A stretch of DNA of 64,000 nucleotides, taken from the NCBI GenBank assembly GCA_030272155.1, contig CP126198.1, positions 2,232,001 through 2,296,000 of the forward strand, written 5' to 3'. The notes beneath the pieces are model-generated. The model was not told where the DNA came from. It worked only from the letters and a program-made list of their open reading frames with translations, and ran no database searches. The position numbers and the translations under genes were made by a program. This stretch comes from Tetradesmus obliquus. Its lineage: Eukaryota; Chlorophyta; Chlorophyceae; Sphaeropleales; Scenedesmaceae. Below are positions 46,301 to 57,232 of the stretch, one piece after another; position 1 is the first letter of the stretch, and each line of letters opens with the position of its first letter.

Positions 46301-49300
46301 CAAACTGGCGTCCTGCTGCACAACCTGTTCCATGCGGTACACCGCAAGCCTAGTACTTCATGTAGCGCTGGCTCTGCTAACCCAGTACTGCTGCCTCTGG
46401 GCTGTTTCCTCCTGCAACCCTTTGCACCCCCTGCAGACCGCGCTGCTGCGGAGAAGGTGCGCGTGGCCGCAGAGATCGCTGCCATGGACCAGGGCCTGGT
46501 GGCTCAGCTGAAGGCAGCCAAGGGCAAGAAAGGCAAGAAGGACGGCAAGGCAGCGGCAGAGGAGGAGGCTGCAGTGGCGGCGGCAGAGAAGAGTGAGAAG
46601 AAGGAGAAGAAGGAGAAGCGGAGCGAGAAGCAGACAGAGAAGGACACAGCCAAGTGAGTGTGGCAGCAGCAAGCTGTTGCTGTGATGTGTTGCTGTGTGT
46701 GTTGCGATGTACATGATCCTGCAGCAGGAGGAGCAACCCAGGCAGCGCAGCTGTTGCTGCAATGCTGAGCTTGAACACAACTCTATGCTGTTGTACCTGA
46801 AGCCTTCGTGCATGCTGCTGCTGCTGCTGCAGGGCTGAGAAGAAGGCTGAGAAGGCAGCGGCCAAGAAGGCGGAGAAGGAGAAGGCAGCCTGGGAGTCTG
46901 GCGGCAAGAAGGTGAGCGCTACAATCAAACAGCCAGTGATGATTCCCTGTGTGCTTGAGGCGCAGGCTGGCTGTTATGCTCAACTGCCTTGGCATCTACA
47001 CTATCTGCACTGCTGGTACTGCGTCATGCATACTGTGGCATGTGAGCTGGCACCCCTGCTTGCAACCAACAACGCTCTGTGCCACTTTGTAACTACCAAC
47101 CGTGCATCACCTGGCCCTGCCTGCCTGCCTGCCTCACTGCCACGCTGCGCAGATGCACCACCGGCAGCTGTTTGTGCAGACGCGCGTGAAGCACCCTGCC
47201 ACAGACATCGCAGGCATCAACACCATCATCAGCCAGGCCTGGGAGGCGCTCACGGCAGAGGGCCGCGAGCAGTTCTGCAAGCAGGTGGGCTTGAATATTC
47301 GTGTGAGGACAGTAAGAACAGCAGCATGCTCAAGTGCAACAGCCAACCATCATGCTGCGGTGCACCTGTAGTGGCCGGTGCCTGGGTGCTCTGTTGGCAG
47401 CAGCGGTGCTGAATGCTGGCCTGATTCTGCCTGATAGCCACGTGGCCTGCAGACGCAAATAGCAACGTATCAGGTCCGTCATTTGCGGCGTTTATGCTTC
47501 ATGTGGTTTATTATTTGCTGCTGCTGCTGCTGCTGCTGCTGCAGGCTGCTGAGGAGGCAGAGGCAGACAAGGCGCTGAAGGCCAAGCGCGCGCCCAAGGT
47601 GCGTTATTCAGTGGCATAATAAGTTTTGTTATCTTGGAGACGGCTATCTGGGTGGCACTGTAGCAAAACAGAAAGGCATGCTGCTTACAGCTTTGCAGGT
47701 ATGCCCTGCCTTGCTCAACTGCCAGCTGCGCATGCTGTTGTGGCAGCTGCATGTGCAAGACACAGCAAGCAGGAGTTGCAATCTGTCACACATCTGACAC
47801 ATACCTGACTTGCCGTGGGCAGGCTGCTGCCAGCGAGGCCGGCAGCAGCAAGGCTGGCGGCAGGGCCAGCAAGCGCGGCAGGAAGGCGGCAGCATCGGGT
47901 GATGAGCAGGAGAGCAGCGGCGAGGAGGCTGCTGCAGATGACGGCGAGGAGAGCGACAGGGAGGTGAGCTGGCGCTGCTGTGTTGTGCTTGGAATGTGTG
48001 GTGTACAATGTGTCGTGTGGGCGGTGAATGTGCAGGACCGCAAGAGTCGTCTTGCGGGGCTGGTGGGTACCATTGGAAGATGCTGTTGGCTGGCGATTGT
48101 GTATGCACAACAACACCGCGCACGGCGCTTGTGCAGTGTGCGTCGCTTCTTAAACATCTGCTTTGTTGATGTGTCCTGCGCCTGCCTGCATGGTGGCATC
48201 ATATAATACGTTTTGCATCGGCGGCACATTCTAAATGCTAATATCTATTGCACTTTGCAGGACGTGGACTGGAGCGAGCACCCTGCTGCAGGCGTGTTTG
48301 CACACAGCACTGGCAGCGATGGCCGCCAGCTGCTGATGGTGCGCCGCGCGGGCTGCGGGCTGGATGACTACGGCACTGTGGACGCGCGCCAGGTCAAGCG
48401 CGCACGCATTGAGGGTGAGCGGCGTGTCTGAAGTTGTGTTGTGTATTGTCAGTGGATGCTGGTACCGCACCATGGATGCGCGCCAGGTCAAGCGCGCGCG
48501 CATCGAGGGTGAGCGGCACAGACTTGGGCTGAATGAACTGAATGTTACCCGTGCTAGTACTATTGTACACCACTGCCTTGATGTTTGTTGCTGGCCCAGG
48601 CACGCTTGATGTTTGTTGCTGGCCCAGGCACGCACACATGGTGCGCGAGCAGGCTGGTACTGCTCGAGTCACCCTGGTGCTCTGACTTGCTCACTATCAG
48701 GCGTGGAAGCCTGGTGAGTGCAACACCTGAAAGCTGCATGAAGCTAACCATGATATGTCTGTTGTGCCGGTGCTGTGTATGTGCATGCTTACAGGTGGCG
48801 CTGCTGACCTGCCCGTGTCGCCAGAGATGGTGGAGGAGTATGACCAGGTGTGGGCACATCCACGACTTCATTTGTGAAGTTGCCTGTGCGGATGTATGCT
48901 GTTGATGTGCAGCTGTTGCGTGTCCGGCATGCCATGTGCTGCTGCGTGCACGGTGCCATACTATCACAACTGCAGTGCCTGCACAGCTCAGGAAGCACCA
49001 TCGTGCAGGTTTAGTGGCAAAGTCGATGATGCGTCTGTCAAATTTGCCTTCAAACCCCTAGTCACCTCTCTTGTGCTGCTGCTGCTGCTGCTGCTGCTTG
49101 TGTGTTGAAGTTTGTGCACCGCTTCTGGGTGGCAGTGCGTGCGCGCACCAGCCGCAACGAGCTGGACCTGGAGGGGCTGGAGGAGGGCAGCCCGCTGGAG
49201 ATGTGCTACCTGCTGGGTGAGTTTGAACTGTGTTACTTTTGTGTCGGTTCTGGTTGTTGGTTGGGTAATGAGCTGGACCTTGATGGGCTGGAGGAGGGCA

Positions 49301-50230
49301 GCCCGCTGGAGATGTGCTACCTGCTGGGTGAGTTTGAACTGTGTTACTTTTGTGTCGGTTCTGGTTGTTGGTTGGGTAATGAGCTGGACCTTGATGGGCT
49401 GGAGGAGGGCAGCCCGCTGGAGATGTGCTACCTGCTGGGTAAGTTTGAATTGCGTTAGTTTTGTGTCATATCTTTACTGTGGTTGTGGGACGAGCTGGAC
49501 CTGGAGGGCTGGAGGAGGGGAGCCCGCTGGAGGTGTGCTACCTTCTGGGTGAGTATGAACTGTGTTACTTTGCTGCTGAATGTTCACTGCTAGCTGTGTG
49601 TTATGTGAATTAAGTAGGGTCGTGCGGTGTCAGCTTGCTCTTGTCGACGGTCTTCAGCAGAACTCTCCCACTGTCATCCCCGCGCCTATTGCCACACTAT
49701 GCTGACACGTCTTGTGCTGGCTCGCTGTGTTGGTGCTCTGTGTTCATCCCGCTGCCCTGCAGGCAAGCTGCAGGAGCCTGGGCAGATCCTGGACGCCAAC
49801 GACAAGGAGTGCAAGGGCAAGGACAAGAAGGACTTCATCATCAGGTGCGGCTGTCTGGAAGTGCATGTTAAGTTTTTGTCCAGATATGTCTGCCAACTCG
49901 CAGCGTATGCATAACAGTAGCAAGCTATCTGAGCTGATTGTTCCGCATTGTGTGGATGCACTGCTGCATGGACGGGGAGCAGCTGTGCTTCTAGGCACAG
50001 GCGCCGGCTCACCTACAAGCAAGGCTCAACCACTAACATCTGCAGTGCATCATCGTCGCTGCACTGCCTCTGCTGCTGCCGGCAGGTGCCCCGGGCTGAA
50101 GCTGAGCATGGTGGTGCAGCGGCTGCTGGACCAGGAGCGCGCGCAGCTGCAGCAGCTGGCACGCAAGGTGCAGGGCTGCACTAGCCTGGATGAGGCTCAC
50201 GCGGCTGCAGCAGGCCTGGTGGTGGAGTAG
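43337..50230 (+). CDS. Two-HMG-box chromatin-type protein, 16 exons
   Basis: Exons 43337-43399, 43635-43805, 44205-44327, 44620-45034, 45248-45463, 46121-46213, 46437-46653, 46833-46911, 47153-47284, 47545-47598, 47823-47963, 48261-48414, 48795-48847, 49111-49216, 49763-49844, 50086-50230; all phases close (747 aa). N-terminus is acidic (MSQLDTTFEDIDADLDALLNQ start), then Ala/Pro/Lys-rich. HMG box 1 (about 315-380) reads PTAKSAYMLFADDKR, ADHPELSFGELGRKLGELWK and LSEEEKTAYN. After a Lys/Glu tract (KSEKKEKKEK) a divergent second box has HHRQLFVQTRVKHP and IISQAWEALTAEGREQF. The C-terminal 240 residues (DVDWSEHPAAGVF, VHRFWVAVRART, LEGLEEGSPLEMCYLL) are not recognised. HMG boxes bend DNA and act in chromatin or transcription in the nucleus; the precise role is unknown. 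Three separate splice-junction arrays and a terminal-segment array lie in or after this gene. Confidence 0.85.
45809..46150 (+). repeat. Four-copy acceptor array before HMG-box exon 6
   Basis: The acceptor GCTGCTGCAG and the first ~20-30 nt of exon 6 (CGGACCACC...GAGCTCAGCTTTG) occur four times. Exon-like starts are at 45819, 45931, 46026 and 46121 (steps 112, 95, 95). The 95-bp units are nearly identical. Only the last copy is followed by the rest of the HMG box. The 95-bp step is not a multiple of three, so use of an earlier acceptor would destroy the box. Confidence 0.92.
48462..48520 (+). repeat. Echo of HMG exon 12 donor end
   Basis: The last ~40 nt of exon 12 (GGACGCGCGCCAGGTCAAGC...GAGG) and its GTGAGCGGC donor are repeated 94 bp downstream. 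True donor 48415, echo donor 48509. Confidence 0.88.
49158..49556 (+). repeat. Four-copy, 111-bp donor array in HMG exon 14
   Basis: The end of exon 14 (LDLEGLEEGSPLEMCYLL) with donor GGTGAGTTTGAA is repeated four times. Donors are at 49217, 49328, 49439 and 49549. The first three are 111 bp (37 codons) apart and the reading frame stays open through the third donor, closing at 49456-49458. Donors 1-3 therefore give the same phase to exon 15. Confidence 0.93.
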
Positions 50231-51138
50231 CCGCAAGGTAGCTGAGCAGCAGCATTGGCAGTATGCTTCTGTGCTGGGGTTCTGTTGCAGCAGCTAGCAC
50301 AAGGTGCAGGGCTGCACCAGCCTGGAGAAGGTGCAGGCGGCTGCGGCAGGCCTGGTGGTGGAGTGATACGGCACAGCAGCATTAACAGTATGCTTCTGTG
50401 CTGGGGTTCTGTTGCAGCAGCTGGCACGCAAGGTGCAGGGCTGCAGCAGCCTGGAGAAGGCGCATGCGGCTGCGGCAGGCCTGGTGGTGGAGTGATAAGG
50501 CACAGCATTTGCAGCATGCTTCTGCGCCAGATCTTTGATGAGCAGCTAGCGCAAGGTGCAGGGCTGCACTAGCCTGGAAGAGGCCCATGCAGCTGCAGCA
50601 GGCCTGATGGTGGAGTGACAGCCTGCAAAGCAGAATTGGCGGTATGCTTCTGTGCTGGGGTTCTGTTTCAGCAGCTGGCATGCAAGGTGCAGGGCTGCAC
50701 TAGCCTGGAGCAGGCTCACGCGGCAGCGGCAGGACTGGTGGTGGAGTAGTCAACGCAACAGCATTAGTAGCATGCTTGTGTGCCGAGTTTCTTCAGATGC
50801 AGCAGCTAGCGCAAGGTGCAGGGCTGCAGCAGCCTGGAGGAAGCTCATGCGGCTGCGGCAGGCCTGGTGGTGGAGTGATGGCCAGCGCAGCAGCATTGAC
50901 AGTATGGTCCTGTGCTGGGGTTCAGTTGCAGCAGCTGGCGCGCAAGGTGAAGGGCTGCACCAGCCTGGAGTAGGCCCACGCGGCTGCGGCAGGCCTGGTG
51001 GTGGAGTAGTCGACGCAACAGCATTTGGAGTGTGCTTCTGCGCTGAAGTCCTGTTTCAGCAGCTGGCACGCAAGTTGCAGGGCTGTACCAGCCTGGAGAA
51101 GGCTCACGCGGCTGCAGCAGGACTGGTGGTGGAATGAC
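50150..51138 (+). repeat. Eight-copy array of the HMG gene's terminal coding segment
   Basis: The last coding segment (QQLARKVQGCTSL...AAAAGLVVE, stop) recurs seven more times after the true stop at 50230. Unit starts are about 50150, 50288, 50415, 50540, 50669, 50800, 50929 and 51057 (steps 125-138 bp). Most flank units carry a pyrimidine-rich stretch ending in GTTGCAG or TTTCAG directly before CAGCTGGC, i.e. an acceptor-like site, and end in GGTGGTGGAGTGA or GGAGTAG. Entering through these sites from the exon 15 donor would give a different frame from the true C-terminus. Confidence 0.93.
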
Positions 51139-53206
51139 AGCCGGCACAGCAGCATTGACAGTCTGTTTGTGCCAGGTTTCTGCTTCAGCTGCCAGAAGAA
51201 TTCGTGCTGTGACGGCGGCTGCTTGCATGCAGCAATCATATGTGGCGTGGATCTGTGGTGGCCTGCTGCTGCAGTGTCAGTGGGCATTGCTTATTGCTAT
51301 GTTCGCTGCAGGTCATGGCAGCTGCCACACACTGACAATGCGATGACACAGCATCTGCTGACCGGAACCATTAACTCGCGACTGACGGCAGGGCACAGGG
51401 CTGCTGATGATTGCAAGCTTCTTTGTTTGTGGCATCTGTGTGCCCTTTCCTTGCCCTAGTGTTGATTGGCCTGTGTGGCGAAGGCCTGGGGGACGCCGGC
51501 TTGCTGAGGACTGCAGGCCAGCGCATTACTGCTGATATGCTGCAGCCAGTTTGTGCTGCTGTGGGCTTGACGGCTGTGCAGGGAACTGCGCTGACTACAT
51601 CATTGTTCCCTGTTCAGAAACTTGGCATAAGGCATGTTGATTGTGATCAGCTTCTCTGGTCGACCTTGACTTTTAAAGTTTGTACGTTTTGAGCGCGTCT
51701 GGATTGCATGCATACGTGTCGTGTGGTGTCTCACAGAAGATATGTTATTTGCACCATGCGAGTAGTTTTGATTAGGCACTATGACACACATTATCATGCA
51801 CGTGGCTGGCGTCACGCTGATGAGCGATTGTGATGCTGGGCCGCACATGGCAAGGACGATACCTGAAGTGACCAACTTTGCAGCATGTGTGGATTCACGA
51901 GCTGCATCTTGCTTGTGCAAACAAATCAAACAGCACGCTGCATCATTGACTGCAAGCGTACTGACTGGATCCTGTGACCTGCTATTGAGCTTCTTTGCAT
52001 TGTATGTGTGAGCGGGGCCGGAGGATTGTCGCTGCACTCCATTGATTTTTGCAGGCACACTGCTGCACTCAGACAAGCTGTGGCCTTGCCCACGTTCCTG
52101 CTTGTATGATAGGGATGAGGCTGCTTGTAACAACAAGAATCGTGCCAGTTTTGTTAAAAGCAACAGCTATGACGGTCTATGAGCAGATCTTGTCTTGTAA
52201 CAAGTTCGGCTTGAAGCCAAGAGCAGTGCCTGACATGCCACCTGCCCTGGCTACAGGGTCGGCCCAAGCATTGGATATCCTGGCCAGCGCCTGTCTGAAC
52301 AGGCCAATGCTCGGGAGTCGTTTGACGTCTTATGACTGGACTCTTCGCTGGTTCCTGTGAAATGGCGGTAGATATTTACTGCTTGAACTCTGTCTCCAGC
52401 CTCGAGACTGGTGAGCCTCACAGTGAGCGGCTCACTCGACCCACTAGCTAGGCCTGAGCTCATGGAAGAAGCAGCTGGCGGGCGATTTCTTGCCCTAGAA
52501 GCTGAATAGAGTCGTCCAAGAAGTGTTGTAGCGCTGTGAGATGAGCACCTGGCGTCACACCCGGCCTTCAGGCTGAAACTGAACGAGCTCACAACCCTAG
52601 TAACTGGTTGGCAGTGTTATGTCTCGAGGATATGAAATTGCCTTGCTTGCAGTCGTTAATCTTGCCTTCAAACTCCAACAGCAACTTGTTTGCCTTTCAC
52701 AGCAGATGCCGATAACTCTAGTGAAGGTTTGCATGGTAGTTGCTGGCGATGTTGCAAGTCAAGCTTGGTAGCGAGTGATTTTGAGTCTCAACCGTTTTCC
52801 TGTAGCCAATAAATCAGGGTAGGCGCTGCACGAGCACACTGTCCCCACACGGAATGTAGTTTCAAGGAGCCTGTGCAGGTGGGTGTTGCCTAGCCTAGTG
52901 CTGAGGCCGTGATCAACCCGTTCATTGTGTTTTATCACCAATTAAAATGTTGAACGTATGCAGTTTAAGGCTACAGCCCAATCCCTCGTACCTCCTACAC
53001 TAGTCATGTCGAACGGCCGTTGCGAAGTGTTGAACAATGCTGCGTGTGCTTCTGCATACGCAGGTGCATAATCAACCCAGCAGCAACAGCACTACTGCAT
53101 GCACGGCACAAACAGTTGGACCCCTTGCAGCATGAGCAATGCCCAATGAGCATCCGAACAACAGGCACGCACCACGCCTGGTAGCAGCGGCATTGATACT
53201 TTTGCC
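51139..53206. other. Intergenic region, HMG gene to Gln-rich ORF
   Basis: Mostly TG-rich spacer on the left, then more even base composition. TGTAA motifs near 52113 and 52197 are candidate poly(A) signals. No coding domain recognised on either strand. Confidence 0.4.
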
Positions 53207-53988
53207 ATGGATATAGCTCGCTTCAGCACGGGGCAGCACCTCGGTACGGGCTGGGGCTCACATCTGGGCAGCAGCACCACATTCAGCTGTCAGCAGCCTG
53301 GCTTCCTGATTGAGCAGCAGGGCAGTGTCAGCAGCACCCCGCAGCTAGTGCCAATAACAGCAGTACAATATGCGGGGCCTGTGTATGCTGCATGCACCAG
53401 CATGCAGCAGCAGCAGCAGCAGCCCTACATGGCGCAACTCAGCAGTACTGGATACAGTGGTGCCGACCTGCTTCCATTTCAGGCAATCACGAGCAGCAGG
53501 GCAAACAGCTTCACAGCAACTGCACATGGAAGCTTCAACCAGCCATTTGCACCTGCTGCTGTGCTGTCAGCAGCAGCAGCAGTACCAGCAGGGGAGCCAG
53601 TCACACTCGAGTGTCAGCAGCTGCAATCCATGGTGCTGCAACAGCAGCAGCTCACACAGGAGCAGCAGCTAGCGCAGCAGCATGCAGAACTCCAGGCGCA
53701 GCTGCAGCTGCTCAACCTGCAGCAGCAGCAACAGCAGCAGCAGCTGCAGGCACAGCAGCAGTACCAGCTGCCCCAGCAGCGCTTAATAAAGCCCATGTGC
53801 ATCAGCGGCGTGTGTGACACAGCTCAGCTGCTGCACCCAGACCAGCAGCACCAGCAGGCAGTTGTGTATGGCTCCTTGCCAGATGTCTCACAAGCAGCTG
53901 CTCCAGCATGCTCAGATCTACTTGCCTGCGGCAGCTACATGTTCACCACAAGCAGCCCTGCAGGTACAGCCAGCTGTACCCTGTTGCC

Positions 53989-54032
<44 letters not shown>

Positions 54033-55393
54033 TTGGTTGGGGGCTAGGCAGCACAGCATGCAGTCTCAGCTTTGAAAATCATGCAGCGCTGTTCCGCAGC
54101 TCAGGCCGTGTCAGCAGTGCCTGCAACAGCTTCAGTCCTGCAAGCACTGCTGAGGAGCCCACCCTGGCAACTTTCCTGCAAGCACAGCAGCTCCAGCAGC
54201 AGCAGCGTGCGCAGATTGCCAGCGCAGCAGCAGCATTGCAGCTGCAAACTAATCGCTGCAGCAGCGGCGACGGCATGCGGTTGGCTGCCCTTCAAAGTGA
54301 GGACTCCATGGGCAGCAGCAGCAGCAGCGGTGGCAGCAGTGTCGGTGCTGGGAGCAGGACAAGGCGCAGCAGCACCAGCAGCAGCAGCGCAGGCACAGGG
54401 TTCTTTCTCCCCTGCAGATGGCGCAGCAATGCAGCACCTGACGGCAACAATGGCAGCACCAACATGATGGCCAGTGCAGGGGCAGCAGCGGCGTGTGGTG
54501 CTGTTGGCACGGTGCACTCCGTGCATGGTGGTGGCGCTGTAAGTGCAGCACACTATCTGCTGCAGCAGCAGCAGCAGCAGCTGTCGCCGGCTGCACCTGC
54601 AAGCAAGATGCACAGCTGGGAGCTGCAAGGCTCCACCCACCGCTTGACAGCCAGCAGCATCATCAGTACGGAGCAGCCCAGCTGCAGCAGGCTCGTGAAT
54701 GGTGGTGGCGTGATGAGCACAGCGCATCATCCGCAGCAGCAGCAGACAGCTGCTGCACCTGCAAGCAGCATGCAGAGCCCAGAGTCGCAGGGATCCGTGC
54801 ATCGCTCGACCACCAGCAGCGTTGTCAGCATGGAACAACCCAGCTGCAGCAGGCCCACATCAACTGCCAGGTGCAGCCTCGAGCAGTCACGCAATGGCAC
54901 TTTATTGCCAAACAGCACTGCTTGTGGCAACAGCCCAGGCCCTTTGACCACCTCTGGTGCTGACCTTGTTGGCAAGCCTAGCTTGCCAGCAGCAGCAGCA
55001 CCCAATACAGCTGCGGCGAGGCCGGCTGCCGTCATCTACTCTGGCGATGGCAACTTCCTGTCAGACAGCCCGCCCTATGGAGACAGCGCAGGCCCTTTGA
55101 CCGCCGCTGCTGCCATCGATGATGTTCGCAGGCCTGGTTTGCCAGCAGCAGCAACACCTGGCACAGCTACTGCTAGGCCGGCTGCTGTTGTTGTGTACGC
55201 TCCTGCACCACCCACATCAGCAGCAGCAGCAACAGCAGCAGCAGCAGATGGTGCAGTGCCGCGCGCTGCACCTGGCTGGGCAGCTGAGGGGTGGGACCCC
55301 AAGGCTCAAGTGCAGCAGGTTATGAAGACAGGTGGTAAAAAGGGCACTGGTGCATTCATTCCCCCTGGCTGCATGCTGCTGTGTGATGACTAA
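53207..55393 (+). CDS. Gln/Ser/Ala-rich single-exon protein, unknown function
   Basis: Uninterrupted 728-codon frame starting at ATG in a GCCATGG context. Not recognised. Starts MDIARFSTGQHLGTGWGSHL; residues about 145-195 and 265-275 are Gln runs (CAG tracts, the longest about 53989-54030), with Ser/Gly-rich stretches between. Two similar blocks of about 55 residues near the C-terminus contain NSPGPLTTSGADLVGKPSLP and DSAGPLTAAAAIDDVRRPGL, each ending ARPAAV. The end, KGTGAFIPPGC, is the only motif that looks conserved. Gln-rich algal proteins of this kind are often transcription cofactors or RNA-associated, but that is inference. Part of the C-terminal coding sequence is repeated in the 3' flank. 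Length and start argue for a real gene, although repeats alone can keep frames open. Confidence 0.6.
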
Positions 55394-55410
55394 GCAGCGG
55401 CTGTGCCTGG

Positions 55411-55500
55411 TGATGAGTCAGCAAGGTCAAGTGCAGCAGGTCATCAAGACAAAAAGGGCACTGGCGCATTCATTCTCCCCGGCCTCCTGCTAGGCACTGC
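55411..55500 (+). repeat. Echo of the Gln-rich ORF C-terminus after its stop
   Basis: About 75 nt (TCAAGTGCAGCAGGT..AAGAC...AAAAAGGGCACTGG.GCATTCATTC.CCC) repeat the last coding segment (55305-55385) some 120 bp downstream, beyond the stop at 55391-55393. Confidence 0.85.
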
Positions 55501-57192
55501 ACCCTGCAATCATCCTGGTGCATGTTGCTGCCCTGTATCACGCCACTCCTTTGGATGGCACGAGGCTGTTGTGCTATGCGCGCGCCGCATGTGCCAATTG
55601 TATCCTGTCGGTCACATGTGCAGATGGCGTGTGTTTGTGTGTGTACCTTGCGGCGGCTTGTCTTGCTTGGCAAGTGTCTGCTGTTTTGTGGAAGCCATTT
55701 GGGCAATTCAGGGCAAGAGATCGTTGCATGTGACACATGTGGCGCATCTGGTCAACTGCTGTACCAGCTAGTGCTGCTTTACAGATCTCGGGTCCCACCT
55801 TGTTCTGTCATACCGTATCAGTTGAGGGTGTGTTCAACCTGGTTCCCCATACCGTCACCAGTGCAAGTGGCACGGCAGTGTGTCGTTCTGTGTGTTTCCT
55901 GCAAGGCATGGCACCTTTCAGTCACGCTGGTGCACTGCATGCTGCAGGTCTGTATCAGGTTGCTGCTTTGACTTTGCACGGAGCTGCTGTACTATGCGCT
56001 GCACCGCAATTGCTAACTAAATCCTTTCGGTCACGTGCGCAGACGGCGTTGGTTCCTTTGATTCCACAAATCGTATCACCATATCGGTAGAGGGCGTGTT
56101 CACCCTGGTTGCCCAGTGTCACCAGTGCAACTGGCGGCGGCGTTTCTACTGCTCTGTCAGTGCTGCTGCTGTTGTGGCGTCATCGGTCCTGTTGCTGGTG
56201 CATGCACCAGGGACGTGAGTGCGGCGGCTATGCAGCAGCACTTGGTACTAGTGGACCAGTGGGCCAGTTGGTACTAGTGGACCAGTTTCCTGGTGCTGTG
56301 TTGGATGATGCTGGTTTAGTGGCTGGTGCTGGTGTGTCAGCTTGCATGTGTGAGCAAAAGGATGGAGCTCAGTGATAGAAGAGTCATAATAGGCGATTTG
56401 TGTGTTTTGTGGAGTGGTGTGCTGCAGCAAGACTCTGGCAGGGTTGTGCAGTCAGTGTTTGGATTCAATTGTTGGCTGATTTCGTGAGCCGTCGCATCCG
56501 ATTCGTTGCACCGTTTGTGCACCAGGGTTGGGGCGTGCTTCTGTGTGTGTGAGGCTGTCGCCTGAACTGTTTGCGCCACAACAATATTGCTGTGGCAAGC
56601 GACGCACACAGTTTGCGCAGGTGTGTTTCACGGCGTGTGCGTGCTCTGCCAACCAGCAATGCGCCTGTCCTGCGCGGTTTGCTGGCCAACAGACGTTAGG
56701 TAGTTGTGTTGTTGCATTACTAAGTCATACATCAGCCTCTTGTGCTGCTTGCTGGCATGTGTATGGCTCTGTGCTGACTATGCTGGCTGTGGGCATATAG
56801 ATCCAACCTTTAAAAGGGGCGGGCCTAGGGACTGCAGGGGGGTTCAGGGTTAGGGGTTTTAGGGTTTAGAAGAAAGGAACCCAGTGGAGGATAGGTTCCC
56901 AGCACACATTGGAGCAGCAGTTGGGGCCTTCACTTCAGGCAAGTAAGCTTTGTGGGTGGTGGGATTCTTCAGGTCGGCTTTTAGACTGCAGCAGTGGCTG
57001 TTTTGCAGTTGGTTGCGGCCGTTTCACAGGCCCTCAGATAAGGCAGCTGGTACATGCAGCTGTCACTTGCAGCAGGTCGCCACTTGCTGGTTTGAAGCAC
57101 CGGTTTTGTCCTGACTGTGTGCTGGTTTGATCTTAGTGGCTGCTAGATGCTGCAGGGCGTGCATGCAGGCAAGACGCGTGCGCTGGCGGCTG

Positions 57193-57232
<40 letters not shown>

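Noticed and set aside
50288..51138. Downstream copies as simple alternative last exons of the HMG gene
   Set aside because: The exon 15 donor leaves two bases, so entry at these acceptors gives a different frame from the native C-terminus.
51411..51692. 93-codon frame after the HMG repeat array
   Set aside because: No homology recognised, no ATG-proximal features, and it lies in probable 3' flank; retained only as spacer.
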